The position numbers and the translations under genes were made by a program. DNA of 64,000 bases, from positions 267,256 through 331,255 of the forward strand of contig JANXAF010000001.1 in NCBI GenBank assembly GCA_025062045.1, read 5' to 3'. The notes beneath the pieces are model-generated. The model was given only the letters and a program-made list of their open reading frames with translations. It had not been told where the DNA came from and did no database searches. Numbering within the stretch: the first letter of the stretch is position 1; every line of letters starts with the position of its first letter. Of the stretch, positions 44,052-54,673 are shown in pieces. Origin of the DNA: Thermodesulfobacteriota bacterium. GTDB lineage: Bacteria; Desulfobacterota; Syntrophorhabdia; Syntrophorhabdales; JANXAF01.

Positions 44052-45199
44052 ATAACCTCGTCTAGAATTTCAGCTATATCCTTTACCTCAATTCTGTCGC
44101 TCAAATTCATTACCAGTCTCGAGTCCTCGAACGCCGTTATGCAATACGGGCATGATGTAACGAGCTCTTGAGCTTCAATCTTTGCAGCTTCTTCAATCCT
44201 TAAGTTTGAGAACCTCTCCTCCTTTGGGGTTTCCATCCACACTCTCCCTCCCCCCATTCCGCAACATAGGCTGTCTTCCCTTGAATCTTTTAATTCCACA
44301 AGCTCAAGTCCCGGGATAGACTTAAGGATCTCTCTCGGCTCGTCAAATATTCCGTTATGTCTACCCAAATAGCAGGGGTCATGATAGACAACCCTTTTTT
44401 TGTACTCTTTTTTTATTTTGAGTCTTCCGTTTAAAAGAAGTTCGTATGCGACCTCCGATAGGTGGAGCACCTCAAAGTTAACTTTTAATTCTGGATATTC
44501 ATTTTTGAATGTGTGGTAGCAATGCGGTGAGGAGACTATGATTCTTTTCACGCCGCTATCCACAAAGGCCTTTATGTTTTCCTTAGCTAGGCGGATAAAA
44601 AGATCCTCATTTCCGGATCTCTTAATGCTCTCACCGCAGCAATTCTCTCTTTGTCCCAGGATTCCAAAGTCAATCTTTGCCTTGTTAAGAATATTGACGA
44701 CCGATCTTGCCACCCTTTTCAATCTAGGATCGTATGAAAGGTAACAACAGGTAAAGTACAGATACTCGGTCTTGTCATTATGCTCTTTTACTGATAATCC
44801 GGAAGCCCATTCATTTCTTTTCTGCCTTTCTTCATTGAAAGGATTTCCTTGCCACTGGAGTCCCTGAACTATCGACCTTATAGGCTTTACTGGACCAGGA
44901 AATATTCCATATTTGGTGGCTATCCTTCTTAAAGCGACCATATCTTCTATCTGCTTCACATCTCGAGGGCATATAACCGGGCATCTACCACACGTTGTGC
45001 ACTTCCATATTTCTTCCTTTTCTACCTCGCTAAGTCCGAACGTAGCCTCGCGAATAACCTTTCTTACACTGAAATTCGAAACCTCATTCCAGGGACAAAC
45101 AGTATCGCACTTCCCGCACTGGAAGCAGTTCGTTACAGCTCTTCCTCCGCACTCTTTTATCTCATCTATTACTTCCTTGAAAGGGGCTAAAGTCTCCAT
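44048..45199 (-). CDS. HdrD/BamD-like iron-sulfur subunit with two CCG domains
   Basis: The 383-residue protein starts with two [4Fe-4S] motifs, CFQCGKCDTVCPW and CTTCGRCPVICP (residues ~25-82). Two CCG domains follow: YFTCCYLSYDP...NCCGESIK and HDPCYLGRHNG...LCCGMGGG, which in HdrB/HdrD bind the noncubane disulfide-active clusters. It begins 2 bases after the ferredoxin gene and overlaps fdhD by ATGA. In Bam complexes the equivalent is BamD, linking the BamBC catalytic unit to the HdrA-like subunit. Confidence 0.87.
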   Translation of the reverse strand: METLAPFKEVIDEIKECGGRAVTNCFQCGKCDTVCPWNEVSNFSVRKVIREATFGLSEVEKEEIWKCTTCGRCPVICPRDVKQIEDMVALRRIATKYGIFPGPVKPIRSIVQGLQWQGNPFNEERQKRNEWASGLSVKEHNDKTEYLYFTCCYLSYDPRLKRVARSVVNILNKAKIDFGILGQRENCCGESIKRSGNEDLFIRLAKENIKAFVDSGVKRIIVSSPHCYHTFKNEYPELKVNFEVLHLSEVAYELLLNGRLKIKKEYKKRVVYHDPCYLGRHNGIFDEPREILKSIPGLELVELKDSREDSLCCGMGGGRVWMETPKEERFSNLRIEEAAKIEAQELVTSCPYCITAFEDSRLVMNLSDRIEVKDIAEILDEVI

Positions 45200-45201
45200 T
45201 T

Positions 45202-45753
45202 TTACTCTTTTCCACCTAGTCTATATACGGCGTTGAGGACTTTGTCCCAGCCATATCTGTCTATGAGCGCCTGGACGCCAGTATCTATCTCATCAGGCTT
45301 TGTTTCCTCTTCAACTTCTTCCTCCTTCTCCTCATAGGTTATGGCATCCACAAGACACCACTTTGCGCACATAGGCTTATCGAGGGGTGGATCGCTCTCA
45401 CACATGTCGCATTTAAGTGGAAGGCCAGTGTCGGGCTCTTTAAAGATGTCTCTCGAAGGACAGGAGGCTCCACAGAAACTACACACGCTTATTCCATCAC
45501 CGTAGCTACTCTGTGGTCTCTCTTCTAAAAAGTATACAGGTCTTCCCGCGCACTCGGCACTCGTATAAAAACTCGATTTTACTGGAACAAAAACGTTTTT
45601 CAGCTCATTCCTGAAAACGTGGATCCTGGATCTTGCGAGGTTGACACTACTGAACTTGGGATTTGCGTGAAATGCAGCACAAGCAACTTCGCAAGCTTTA
45701 CAGCCCATGCATTTGTTAAGATCGATTTTTAGAACTTTGACCTTCCTTTTCAT
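45202..45753 (-). CDS. BamC-like ferredoxin subunit
   Basis: The 183-residue protein has an N-terminal cluster motif CMGCKACEVAC (15-25), a middle CSFCGASC, then CDMCESDPPL and CAKWC, enough for about three [4Fe-4S] clusters. It closely follows the AOR-type gene (10 bases) and precedes the HdrD-like gene, the bamB-C-D order. The C-terminal 45 residues begin with an acidic stretch (EEKEEEVEEETK). It probably delivers electrons to the tungsten subunit. Confidence 0.82.
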   Translation of the reverse strand: MKRKVKVLKIDLNKCMGCKACEVACAAFHANPKFSSVNLARSRIHVFRNELKNVFVPVKSSFYTSAECAGRPVYFLEERPQSSYGDGISVCSFCGASCPSRDIFKEPDTGLPLKCDMCESDPPLDKPMCAKWCLVDAITYEEKEEEVEEETKPDEIDTGVQALIDRYGWDKVLNAVYRLGGKE

Positions 45754-45763
45754 TTCAACCCCT

Positions 45764-47728
45764 CTATTCGCTCAGTATTCCCCGTTTTACAAAGTCTTCA
45801 TAGACATAATCAAGTCCTAGCTTTTTAAGTGTCTCCTTTGTTGGTATCCCTTGGGAATTCCATCCTCTGTATTTGTAGTACTCATCCATAAGCTTCTTCT
45901 CATATTCGGGGAACCTTTTTTTCCAGTGATCCTCTGGAGGTTTTTCATCCTCTCTTCTAAGGCCCCTCCTTATATTGTTAGCCCTCACCAAGTTTCTGAC
46001 CCGTGTAGCAATCTTCCAGAGTTCATCTTCATCAACCTCGAATCCCGCACCGTATGACACAAATAAAGGAAGATTGTGAATGTGATACGGAGGCTTTATC
46101 GGGAATGATGATACACCAGCACAAAGCCCTAATGAATCATCTATGTAATGCATAGTCTCCTGCCATTCCACAAGCTCACACACAAGGTCAGGGGGAGGCC
46201 AGAACGGAAAAGTCTTTCCCTCTTCGCCCCACTCCAATATGAACTGCTTAAACCTTTCCTCTTTTCCCGTTGGTATCTGTATCCAGTCCTTTACAAACTC
46301 CTCTCTCCACTCCCTCGGTAGAGGCGCCTGTGGTATCTGTCCTTCTATTTGCGTTATATTTGCCTTTTCCCCTGTAGACCACATTATGTAATAAATCGGG
46401 TTTAGCATTCCCAGTTTTATCGGTACCTGCTCGTGTTTCTTTATCGTGTTATGGTCAAAGGCTTCCGCCCCTCGCCCAATCTTTCTTGCAGCCCAGTAGA
46501 CTCCGTCCGCTAAAACGTCTCCTATACCTTCTCTTCTCACTATTCTTTCCAAAAGCCAGAAAAACCTTTCCTTTTTATCCTTTGGAAAACCTTCCATCTC
46601 ACTTTCTGTAAGTATTCCATTCTCGTAAAGTTCTATGGCAAATGCCATGACCTGAGGTGCAGTAAAGCCGTCAACACCGTAATGCTGCGCCCGAGATAGT
46701 ATCTGGAAGCCAAAGTCAAGATCGTCGACTTCGGCCGCCATAACGTAAGTCAGCTTTGTAAAGCATTTAAGTATATAGGTTGGATATCCTGGAACCTCTA
46801 TTATTCCGGCGCACCTTACAGGGCAATTGTAACAGCTAATCAGCCTCTTTCTCACACTTTCCATCGTTTCTGCCCATCTTTTTTCTATATCCTTATTCCA
46901 GAACCCTTTTCTCCTGTACCTCGCATGACCCCAGGCGAAGCTATCGAGGTGCCATTCCTCATCGTGGAGAGCCATCTCCTGGGGTGAACCGATGTAAGCC
47001 AGTATTGGAGGTACACCAGGTATCGGATTGTTCAGCCTGTACTGTATGTACTCTAGTACTTTATTACATTCATTTATGAACTCTAAAGGTTTTGCCACAT
47101 TTATGTCCTTTGTTCCCCTAACAGCCACTGCCTTTAGTTTTTTGTCACCCATTATCGCTCCGAGACCGAGTCTACTAGCGCTTCCTCTGTGGGTTTCAAT
47201 GGATGCGAAGTAAACCCTGTTTTCGCCGGCTAGGCCTATTGAAACGATCTGAGCCCTGGGTTCGCCAAGCTCCTCTCTTATTGTTTCCGCAGTCTCATAG
47301 GTGCTCTTTCCTTGGAGGTGTCTGGCATCTCTTATTTCGACTTTGTCGTTGTTTATCCATATGTAGACCCAGTCCGGGGCTTTTCCTTTTACAACTATCT
47401 TGTCGTATCCAGCGAATTTGAGCTCCGGAGCCCAGTAACCTCCCATTATGGAAAAACCGAAAAGAGAGTTTTGAGGAGAAATTGAGGTTATGATTGTTCT
47501 ATTTGCAGCGGGAGCCGGAGTACCGACAAGGAGTCCCGCGCTAAATATGAGAAGGTTTTCCGGGGAAAAGGGTTCGACATCCGGTGAAATCCTATCCCAA
47601 AAGATCTTAGCGTTTGTGCCTAAACCCCCTAGATACACTTGCGTTGTCTCTGGGTCAGTCTGAACTTTCTCAATGTTTCCAGTGGAAAGATCTATCTCAA
47701 GGATATAACCGGTTTCCGCGTACCTCAT
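45764..47728 (-). CDS. bamB: BamB-like tungsten oxidoreductase (class II benzoyl-CoA reductase active-site subunit type)
   Basis: The 654-residue AOR-family protein begins MRYAETGYILEIDLSTGN and is collinear with BamB of Geobacter. Residues E251, H255 and H260 (in SPQEMALHDEEWH) and C322 (in LKCFTKLTY) fall at the same numbers as the active-site residues recalled for the Geobacter enzyme. [4Fe-4S] ligands are C299, C302, C306 and a Cys near 536. BamB reduces benzoyl-CoA to the 1,5-dienoyl-CoA. It heads the operon. No benzoate-CoA ligase, dienoyl-CoA hydratase or BamGHI genes are in this window, so another aromatic or cyclic acyl-CoA is possible. A weak TTGACT/TAGAGA promoter lies at 47785-47807. 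Confidence 0.85.
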   Translation of the reverse strand: MRYAETGYILEIDLSTGNIEKVQTDPETTQVYLGGLGTNAKIFWDRISPDVEPFSPENLLIFSAGLLVGTPAPAANRTIITSISPQNSLFGFSIMGGYWAPELKFAGYDKIVVKGKAPDWVYIWINNDKVEIRDARHLQGKSTYETAETIREELGEPRAQIVSIGLAGENRVYFASIETHRGSASRLGLGAIMGDKKLKAVAVRGTKDINVAKPLEFINECNKVLEYIQYRLNNPIPGVPPILAYIGSPQEMALHDEEWHLDSFAWGHARYRRKGFWNKDIEKRWAETMESVRKRLISCYNCPVRCAGIIEVPGYPTYILKCFTKLTYVMAAEVDDLDFGFQILSRAQHYGVDGFTAPQVMAFAIELYENGILTESEMEGFPKDKKERFFWLLERIVRREGIGDVLADGVYWAARKIGRGAEAFDHNTIKKHEQVPIKLGMLNPIYYIMWSTGEKANITQIEGQIPQAPLPREWREEFVKDWIQIPTGKEERFKQFILEWGEEGKTFPFWPPPDLVCELVEWQETMHYIDDSLGLCAGVSSFPIKPPYHIHNLPLFVSYGAGFEVDEDELWKIATRVRNLVRANNIRRGLRREDEKPPEDHWKKRFPEYEKKLMDEYYKYRGWNSQGIPTKETLKKLGLDYVYEDFVKRGILSE

Positions 47729-47863
47729 CTCGAATCTCCTTTTAGGGTTAATCTTTATGAATTAGGTAACATTCTAAATCTCTAGCACACAATCTGTCTT
47801 GAGTCAAGAGAAAAAATGAAATAATTCACAAGCTCGCAAGTCATTTATTTTCAAACTTTTTTC

Positions 47864-47891
47864 TTGACACTTCCAACATTACTGATAGAAT
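47864..47891 (+). promoter_or_regulatory. promoter of the dodecin gene
   Basis: TTGACA (47864-47869), 16-base spacer, TAGAAT (47886-47891). The leader is about 20 bases with AAGGGAGGG before the ATG. Confidence 0.7.
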
Positions 47892-47917
47892 TTAGGTAAA
47901 AGGCAAGGGAGGGTTTC

Positions 47918-48133
47918 ATGAGCAACAGTGTCTACAAAATAATTGAAGTTGTCGGAACAAGTACCGTTTCTTGGGAAGATGCGGCCAAAAACGCTGTTGA
48001 AATGGCCTCCAGAACTCTTGAGGATCTAAGAATTGCCGAGGTCGTAAGGCAGGATGTCACTATCGAGGACGGAAAGGTAAAGCTTTATAGAGTAAGGCTT
48101 AATCTTTCATTCAAGTACCATCCAGAGCTTTAA
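47918..48133 (+). CDS. dodecin (flavin-binding storage protein)
   Basis: Dodecins are 65-75 residue proteins that assemble as hollow dodecamers storing or quenching flavins. The 71-residue product has VYKIIEVVGTSTVSWEDAAK, AVEMASRTLEDLRIAEV and a final strand VKLYRVRLNLSFK, the canonical beta-alpha-beta-beta layout. The aromatic flavin-binding Trp is the W in SWEDA. Monocistronic with its own promoter and terminator. Confidence 0.92.
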   Translation: MSNSVYKIIEVVGTSTVSWEDAAKNAVEMASRTLEDLRIAEVVRQDVTIEDGKVKLYRVRLNLSFKYHPEL

Positions 48134-48142
48134 TCTAAATTA

Positions 48143-48172
48143 AAAAGGGGAAGGGATTTCCCTTCCCCTTTT
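48143..48172. terminator. bidirectional terminator between dodecin and groEL
   Basis: AAAAGGGGAAGGG pairs perfectly with CCCTTCCCCTTTT around loop ATTT. A-tract and T-tract flank the stem on both strands, so it can terminate dodecin and the convergent groESL transcripts. Confidence 0.85.
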
Positions 48173-48175
48173 ATC

Positions 48176-50117
<1,942 letters not shown>

Positions 50118-50141
50118 ATCACTCTCCTTTCTTGATTTTTA

Positions 50142-50168
50142 TTAGCAATCGCCCTTAAAAATTGCTAA
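50142..50168. promoter_or_regulatory. CIRCE-like operator of groESL
   Basis: TTAGCAATC-N9-AATTGCTAA. Consensus CIRCE is TTAGCACTC-N9-GAGTGCTAA; the arms match 8/9 and 7/9 with the exact 9-base spacer. It lies directly downstream of the -10 box, where HrcA would block initiation. Confidence 0.8.
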
Positions 50169-50172
50169 CTGA

Positions 50173-50201
50173 AATATAATAACGACCTAAATCTTTGTCA
50201 A
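50173..50201 (-). promoter_or_regulatory. promoter of groESL
   Basis: Minus-strand TTGACA (50196-50201), 17-base spacer, TATATT (50173-50178), a vegetative-type promoter. Between it and the dnaJ stop (50202-50299) only a GTATAT-N7-ATATAC dyad (50276-50294) is visible. Confidence 0.75.
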
Positions 50202-50299
50202 GGGGAGAGATCCGGTTTCCAGAAAAATTTAAGAAGCTTTTAATTCCAGTACGAAGAAGGCGCCTTTTAGGCTTTGTATATGTTGAGTATATACCAAAT

Positions 50300-51232
50300 T
50301 TACAGGCCCTCTTTTCTTAACTCTTCGATTAATCTCCTTTGCCTTTCTGTGAGTTTTTTGGGAATTTCGACTATCACTTCCACGTACTGATCACCGTTTA
50401 TATTCCTTTTCGGGTCAGAAATACCAAGCCCTTTAAGTCTCATCTTTGAGTGGCTAGCAATCCCCGGAGGAATCTTTACCTTTTTTGGCCCCGAGATGCT
50501 CGGTACCTCAACCTCACCACCTAAAAGTGCATCGGTGAGCTTTATGTTCTTTGTCACGTATATATCATACCCTTCCCTTCTGAATACCGGATGTTCTCCG
50601 ACTTTTATTGTTAAGTAAAGGTCACCAACCTCTCCTGTTATTGGATCCCGATTTCCCTTTCCGGGAAGTCGCAGCTTGGTACCTGTGGAAACCCCAATCG
50701 GAATCTTCACATTCACCTCTTCAAGCCTTCCATTTCTCACAAAAGAGATTCTTTTTTCGGCACCTTTTACCGCGTCCATGAATGGGATTTCAAGCTCGTA
50801 GTGGATATCCAGCCTTCCTTCAGATTTCTGTTCCCGTGTTACGAAGTCCCCAAAGTTGAAATCGAAGAACCTTCTTTTAGTTTGTGCTCTTCCAGGCTCT
50901 CTTCCAAATATTATGCTGAAGATATCTGTACTTCCAAAGCCCAGATCTCTAAAGAGATCACCGATGTTAAAACCGCGAAAGATGTCCTCTTCTGTGTAAT
51001 ACTTATGAAAATCGGTCATTCCATACGTGTCGTAATGTTTTCTCTTCTCCTTGTCACTAAGTACCGCGTAAGCCTCATTTATCTCCTTAAATTTTTCCTC
51101 AGCCTCTTTGTCTCCAGGGTTCCTGTCGGGATGGTATTTAAGTGCAAGTCTTCTATAAGCCTTCTTTATCTCCTCATCGGTTGCGTTCCTCGGAACCCCC
51201 AATATTTCGTAGTAATCTTTTTTTGCTGGCAT
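50300..51232 (-). CDS. DnaJ/CbpA-type co-chaperone without zinc finger
   Basis: The 310-residue J-protein has an N-terminal J domain with [20 protein letters not shown] and the HPD tripeptide in [10 protein letters not shown], a Gly/Phe-rich linker (~75-125), and two C-terminal substrate-binding domains ([38 protein letters not shown]). The four CxxCxGxG zinc repeats of true DnaJ are absent, so it is CbpA/DjlA-like class B. It follows the DUF89 gene by 2 bases. Confidence 0.9.
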   Translation of the reverse strand: MPAKKDYYEILGVPRNATDEEIKKAYRRLALKYHPDRNPGDKEAEEKFKEINEAYAVLSDKEKRKHYDTYGMTDFHKYYTEEDIFRGFNIGDLFRDLGFGSTDIFSIIFGREPGRAQTKRRFFDFNFGDFVTREQKSEGRLDIHYELEIPFMDAVKGAEKRISFVRNGRLEEVNVKIPIGVSTGTKLRLPGKGNRDPITGEVGDLYLTIKVGEHPVFRREGYDIYVTKNIKLTDALLGGEVEVPSISGPKKVKIPPGIASHSKMRLKGLGISDPKRNINGDQYVEVIVEIPKKLTERQRRLIEELRKEGL

Positions 51233-51234
51233 AA

Positions 51235-52053
51235 CTAACCTTCCCTGTATATGGCAACGTACTTGCCCATCGGATAGCCGGTAGATCTCATAACTTCACG
51301 GCATTTAATCTTCATGATATATAGTACGGGTCTTCTCGAAAATTCCGTAAGTGTCTCGTAGTTTCCCATTCCCTTAGATATTACAAAGGTTTCTCCCTCA
51401 AACAGATCCTTAAGCTGACCTTTGAGGTCGCTTTCTTTTAGCCCAACTTCCCCTGTATCTGTGGATAAAAACCGATTGAAGAACTCATATAACCCGTATC
51501 TTTCCACATCCCGCATAGATAGATCGTTTTGGACAGGTCTTTCTCTTACGACGTAGTAAACAGTCTTTCCCATCTTTTCTAATAAGTCAATAAGTGGAAG
51601 GTCAAAGAAAAAGTCCGAAACGTTATCACCGAGCATTAAAACGTCTTTCCTTTTTACAAGCTCATTTTCTATTCTGTCCATGTCCGCAAAAAAATCCATT
51701 TCCTCCCAGTTGTATTCCGGCTCAATAAAAAAGTCTGAAGAATTTCCTAAAGCTGAAAATTTCAAAACCCAAAAAAGATCATGGGAAAGTCTGCTTTTAA
51801 GACGCGATGATACATCTTTTGCAAGTTCGATTTCTCTAAGTTTTATTGACGCGTAGGGGTCTTCAACACCGTACTTCGCACTTATTGCATGCAATACCAG
51901 ATTTGCTATGCTTGGGGGTGTCCTTTCACTTCCCCATTCTCTTCTTATTAGGTCCTCAAACTCTTCAATATCCGAACCATCAACTCCAATTAGCTCTAGA
52001 GTCCTTCTTGCAAGCCCAAGTATACAGGGAAAGCAAGAATCTCCAACCTTCAT
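51235..52053 (-). CDS. DUF89 family protein (damage-control phosphatase-like)
   Basis: The 272-residue protein has the DUF89/ARMT1 pattern: an N-terminal [34 protein letters not shown] (metal/phosphate site), [13 protein letters not shown] and [15 protein letters not shown]89 proteins include metal-dependent phosphatases acting on damaged sugar-phosphate metabolites; the substrate here is unknown. It is cotranscribed with the J-protein. Confidence 0.83.
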   Translation of the reverse strand: MKVGDSCFPCILGLARRTLELIGVDGSDIEEFEDLIRREWGSERTPPSIANLVLHAISAKYGVEDPYASIKLREIELAKDVSSRLKSRLSHDLFWVLKFSALGNSSDFFIEPEYNWEEMDFFADMDRIENELVKRKDVLMLGDNVSDFFFDLPLIDLLEKMGKTVYYVVRERPVQNDLSMRDVERYGLYEFFNRFLSTDTGEVGLKESDLKGQLKDLFEGETFVISKGMGNYETLTEFSRRPVLYIMKIKCREVMRSTGYPMGKYVAIYREG

Positions 52054-52064
52054 CTTCCAATTAA

Positions 52065-52093
52065 AAGATAAGAACGATCCTTCGCCGTTTCAA
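52065..52093 (-). promoter_or_regulatory. promoter of the DUF89-dnaJ pair
   Basis: Minus-strand TTGAAA (52088-52093), 17-base spacer, TATCTT (52065-52070). Only 11 bases lie between the -10 box and the ATG at 52053, another short leader. Confidence 0.45.
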
Positions 52094-52126
52094 CGTAAAA
52101 CGGAAGTAAACACGACCTAAGATCCC

Positions 52127-52402
52127 TTAACCGTACCTATACTGAACACCATATTCTCCGCGAGGATAACGCCAAAGAATAGCACCTTTTACACAGGCGA
52201 TCATGCATGTCCCGCATTCTAAACATCCGGAGTGCTCAACGGTTACTTCATTGGTCTCCTCGTTATACTTGTAAAGATTTCCGGGACAAACGATTAGACA
52301 GTATTTTTTTTCACAGTTACTACAAATTTCGCCCTTTATTTCAATGTGGCTTTCTCTGTCAATTTTTACTATGTTTTTGGCAAGTTTTTCCTCGACCTTC
52401 AT
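52127..52402 (-). CDS. fixX: ferredoxin-like protein FixX
   Basis: FixX is the small iron-sulfur subunit of the FixABCX electron-bifurcating complex. The 91-residue protein shows CSNCEKKYCLIVCPGNLYK and CLECGTCMIACVKGAI. The ATG overlaps the fixC stop by 4 bases. It ends the operon. Confidence 0.9.
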   Translation of the reverse strand: MKVEEKLAKNIVKIDRESHIEIKGEICSNCEKKYCLIVCPGNLYKYNEETNEVTVEHSGCLECGTCMIACVKGAILWRYPRGEYGVQYRYG

Positions 52403-53682
52403 ATCTTTTTCGCAGAAAGTAAAACCTTTATTGTCCTTAGGCTTACCATCTCCTTAATAAAAGGCCAGAGAATATCCCATGTTTTCCCTTTTGGTCCACA
52501 ACCAAAATAGGTGAGCTTTTCTAAGATCGCTGGAAACTTTTCTGGATAATGCGCGAAAATATCATCGTTATCCAAAAAATCCGGCATATGACGGAATGTA
52601 TTGAGATCTTTGAGGACAAAGCTCTCCTTTAACTTATCCGCGTATCCTTTGAGGACGCTTTCGGAAAAGTCGCCTTTGTCATAAGCCTCTTTTATGGTTT
52701 CTGCGGCGAGTATCCCTGAAACTATCGCAAAGTCCATACCACGGACCGTAAAGCCCATATTGAGCGCCAACCCAGCCGCATCTCCAACGATAAGGACGCC
52801 ATTCCCATAGAGCTTTGCGCAACCTCTAAAACCTGCCTCTGGGATTAAGTGGGCTGAGTATTCCAGAGTCTCTCCTTCACGGATGAGGGTTTTTATCTCA
52901 AACCTCTCCTTAAATCTTTCCAAAAGCTCGTACGTTTTTATTTTGGGGTAGGCGTTTATGACAGAGCTTATTTTGACGACAATCCCTAAAGAGACTGTAT
53001 CTATGTTTGTGTAGAGGAAACCACCACCGAATATCCCTTCTGTAACATCTCCTATGAAAAGGTGGGCAACGCCTTCCCGTTCTCCAACGTTAAACCTCTC
53101 ATTTATCGTGTTTGCGGAAAGCCCGATCACCTCTTTTATTCCCACGGCATAGTCGTTAGCTTTAAGCTCCTCTTTCAGTCCGAGTCTTCTCGTAAGAATA
53201 GAGAGAGCACCCTCTGCAATCACAACGACATTGGCGTAGAGCCTCTCGTCACCAACTGTAACACCATCTACCTTTCCATCAGTCATAATTAAACCGTCAA
53301 CTCTGTACTTTGGCACCACAAGGACCCCTTGAGCCAAAAGTTTTTCCGCTATGTGCTTGTCAAGCCTTCCTCTAAGTACCGTGTAGCTGTGGTTTTCGTA
53401 TCTTAGTTTTTCAGATGTGAAGTCAAAGGTTAAGGAACTATTTTTTGCAAGAAGCGTCCATCTTTCCCTCACAATTTTCCTTTCCAAAACCGAATCATCG
53501 AACATACCATCCATATATGGATAGACCGGATTAAGATATAACCTACCCCCAGTCATATTTTTTGTGCCAGGGAATTCGCCCCGTTCTAATACGAGAACGC
53601 TCAACCCACTATCCTTTAACCCGTAGGCGCAAGAAAGTCCAGCAAGGCCTCCACCCACAATTATCACATCCAGCCTTTCCAT
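52399..53682 (-). CDS. fixC: FixC flavoprotein (ETF:quinone oxidoreductase-like)
   Basis: FixC is the membrane-associated flavoprotein that takes the high-potential electron from EtfAB to quinone. The 427-residue protein starts VIIVGGGLAGLSCAYGLKDSGL (FAD Rossmann) and has NMTGGRLY, the second FAD motif GVLIVGDAAGLALNMGFTVRGMD and the C-terminal KGKTWDILWPFI, all FixC-like. It starts directly after fixB. Confidence 0.93.
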   Translation of the reverse strand: MERLDVIIVGGGLAGLSCAYGLKDSGLSVLVLERGEFPGTKNMTGGRLYLNPVYPYMDGMFDDSVLERKIVRERWTLLAKNSSLTFDFTSEKLRYENHSYTVLRGRLDKHIAEKLLAQGVLVVPKYRVDGLIMTDGKVDGVTVGDERLYANVVVIAEGALSILTRRLGLKEELKANDYAVGIKEVIGLSANTINERFNVGEREGVAHLFIGDVTEGIFGGGFLYTNIDTVSLGIVVKISSVINAYPKIKTYELLERFKERFEIKTLIREGETLEYSAHLIPEAGFRGCAKLYGNGVLIVGDAAGLALNMGFTVRGMDFAIVSGILAAETIKEAYDKGDFSESVLKGYADKLKESFVLKDLNTFRHMPDFLDNDDIFAHYPEKFPAILEKLTYFGCGPKGKTWDILWPFIKEMVSLRTIKVLLSAKKI

Positions 53683-54663
53683 CTAGATCTCTTCTTTTGC
53701 CTTTTTCAATTCTTCCTTAAGGAGAGGTAGAATTTCGAAAAGATCATCGATTATCCCGTAGTCAGCGATATTGAAGATGGGAGCATTGGGATCCGAATTT
53801 ATCGCAACGATCGTCTTTGAAGAGTCTATTCCCATTGTGTGATGAATTGCTCCGGAGATGCCACATGCTATGTATAGGAGGGGGGATACCGTCTTTCCAC
53901 TCTTTCCGATCTGCTCTTCGTAACTTCTCCACTTTGCGTCCACAACGGATCTTGAGGCCCCAACCCTTCCACCCATTATTTCCGCTATCTCTTCGAGTAT
54001 TTTAAAGTTCTCAGGAGATCTCATCCCTCTTCCGCCGCAGATTACAAAGTCTGCTTCCTCCAAAGCCACTTTCTTTTCCTCTTTCTTTTCCGATCTCAAG
54101 AACTTAATTTTAGGGTTCTCTTTTATGACCACTTCCTCCTTCAAAACCTCTCCTTTTGAACCTTTCTTGGCGAGCGGAAAACTGTTCGGCCGTACGGTTA
54201 CGACTGCTTTTTTTTCGCCTTCAAGAAAACTAGTCGATATAACCCTTCCTCCAAAGAGAGGCTTTTTGAAAAATAGGTTTCCGTCCTTCATCTCAAGTCC
54301 GGTTATGTCCGCAACTATCGCCCAGTCGAGCATACATGAAACTTTTGGGAGTAAGAACCTACTATAGCCCGTGTGAGGTCCTAAAATGAAAGAAAACCTA
54401 AATTTCTCAACAAGTGAAAATAACGCACTCGCGTAGGAGTGCAATATGAAGTCTTTGAGTCTCTCATCATCTACGACTATTACAAAATCTACATACTCTT
54501 TTAGGTCTTCGGCTTGTGATTCAACTCCGTAACCTAATAAAGCCGCATAAAGCTTAGAACCGAACGACTCCTTAAGTCTATTACCCACCTCTAAAACTTC
54601 GTACGACACCTTTCTCACACTATTATTTTTGAGCTCCACATAGGCCAAAACGTCATTTACCAT
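53683..54663 (-). CDS. fixB: electron transfer flavoprotein alpha subunit FixB
   Basis: EtfA/FixB binds the FAD that hands over the high-potential electron. The 326-residue protein has the C-terminal FAD signature GGRVGASRSVVDAKW, GKTVSPLLYIACGISGAIHHT and IVAINSDPNAPIF. The C-terminal region matches bifurcating Etf types that partner with FixC/FixX. It follows fixA by 10 bases. Confidence 0.93.
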   Translation of the reverse strand: MVNDVLAYVELKNNSVRKVSYEVLEVGNRLKESFGSKLYAALLGYGVESQAEDLKEYVDFVIVVDDERLKDFILHSYASALFSLVEKFRFSFILGPHTGYSRFLLPKVSCMLDWAIVADITGLEMKDGNLFFKKPLFGGRVISTSFLEGEKKAVVTVRPNSFPLAKKGSKGEVLKEEVVIKENPKIKFLRSEKKEEKKVALEEADFVICGGRGMRSPENFKILEEIAEIMGGRVGASRSVVDAKWRSYEEQIGKSGKTVSPLLYIACGISGAIHHTMGIDSSKTIVAINSDPNAPIFNIADYGIIDDLFEILPLLKEELKKAKEEI

Positions 54664-54673
54664 TTTTGCACCT

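Noticed and set aside
50276-50294. GTATAT-N7-ATATAC dyad after dnaJ as a terminator or operator
   Set aside because: AT-rich weak stem, no U-tract, and not placed at a recognisable promoter.
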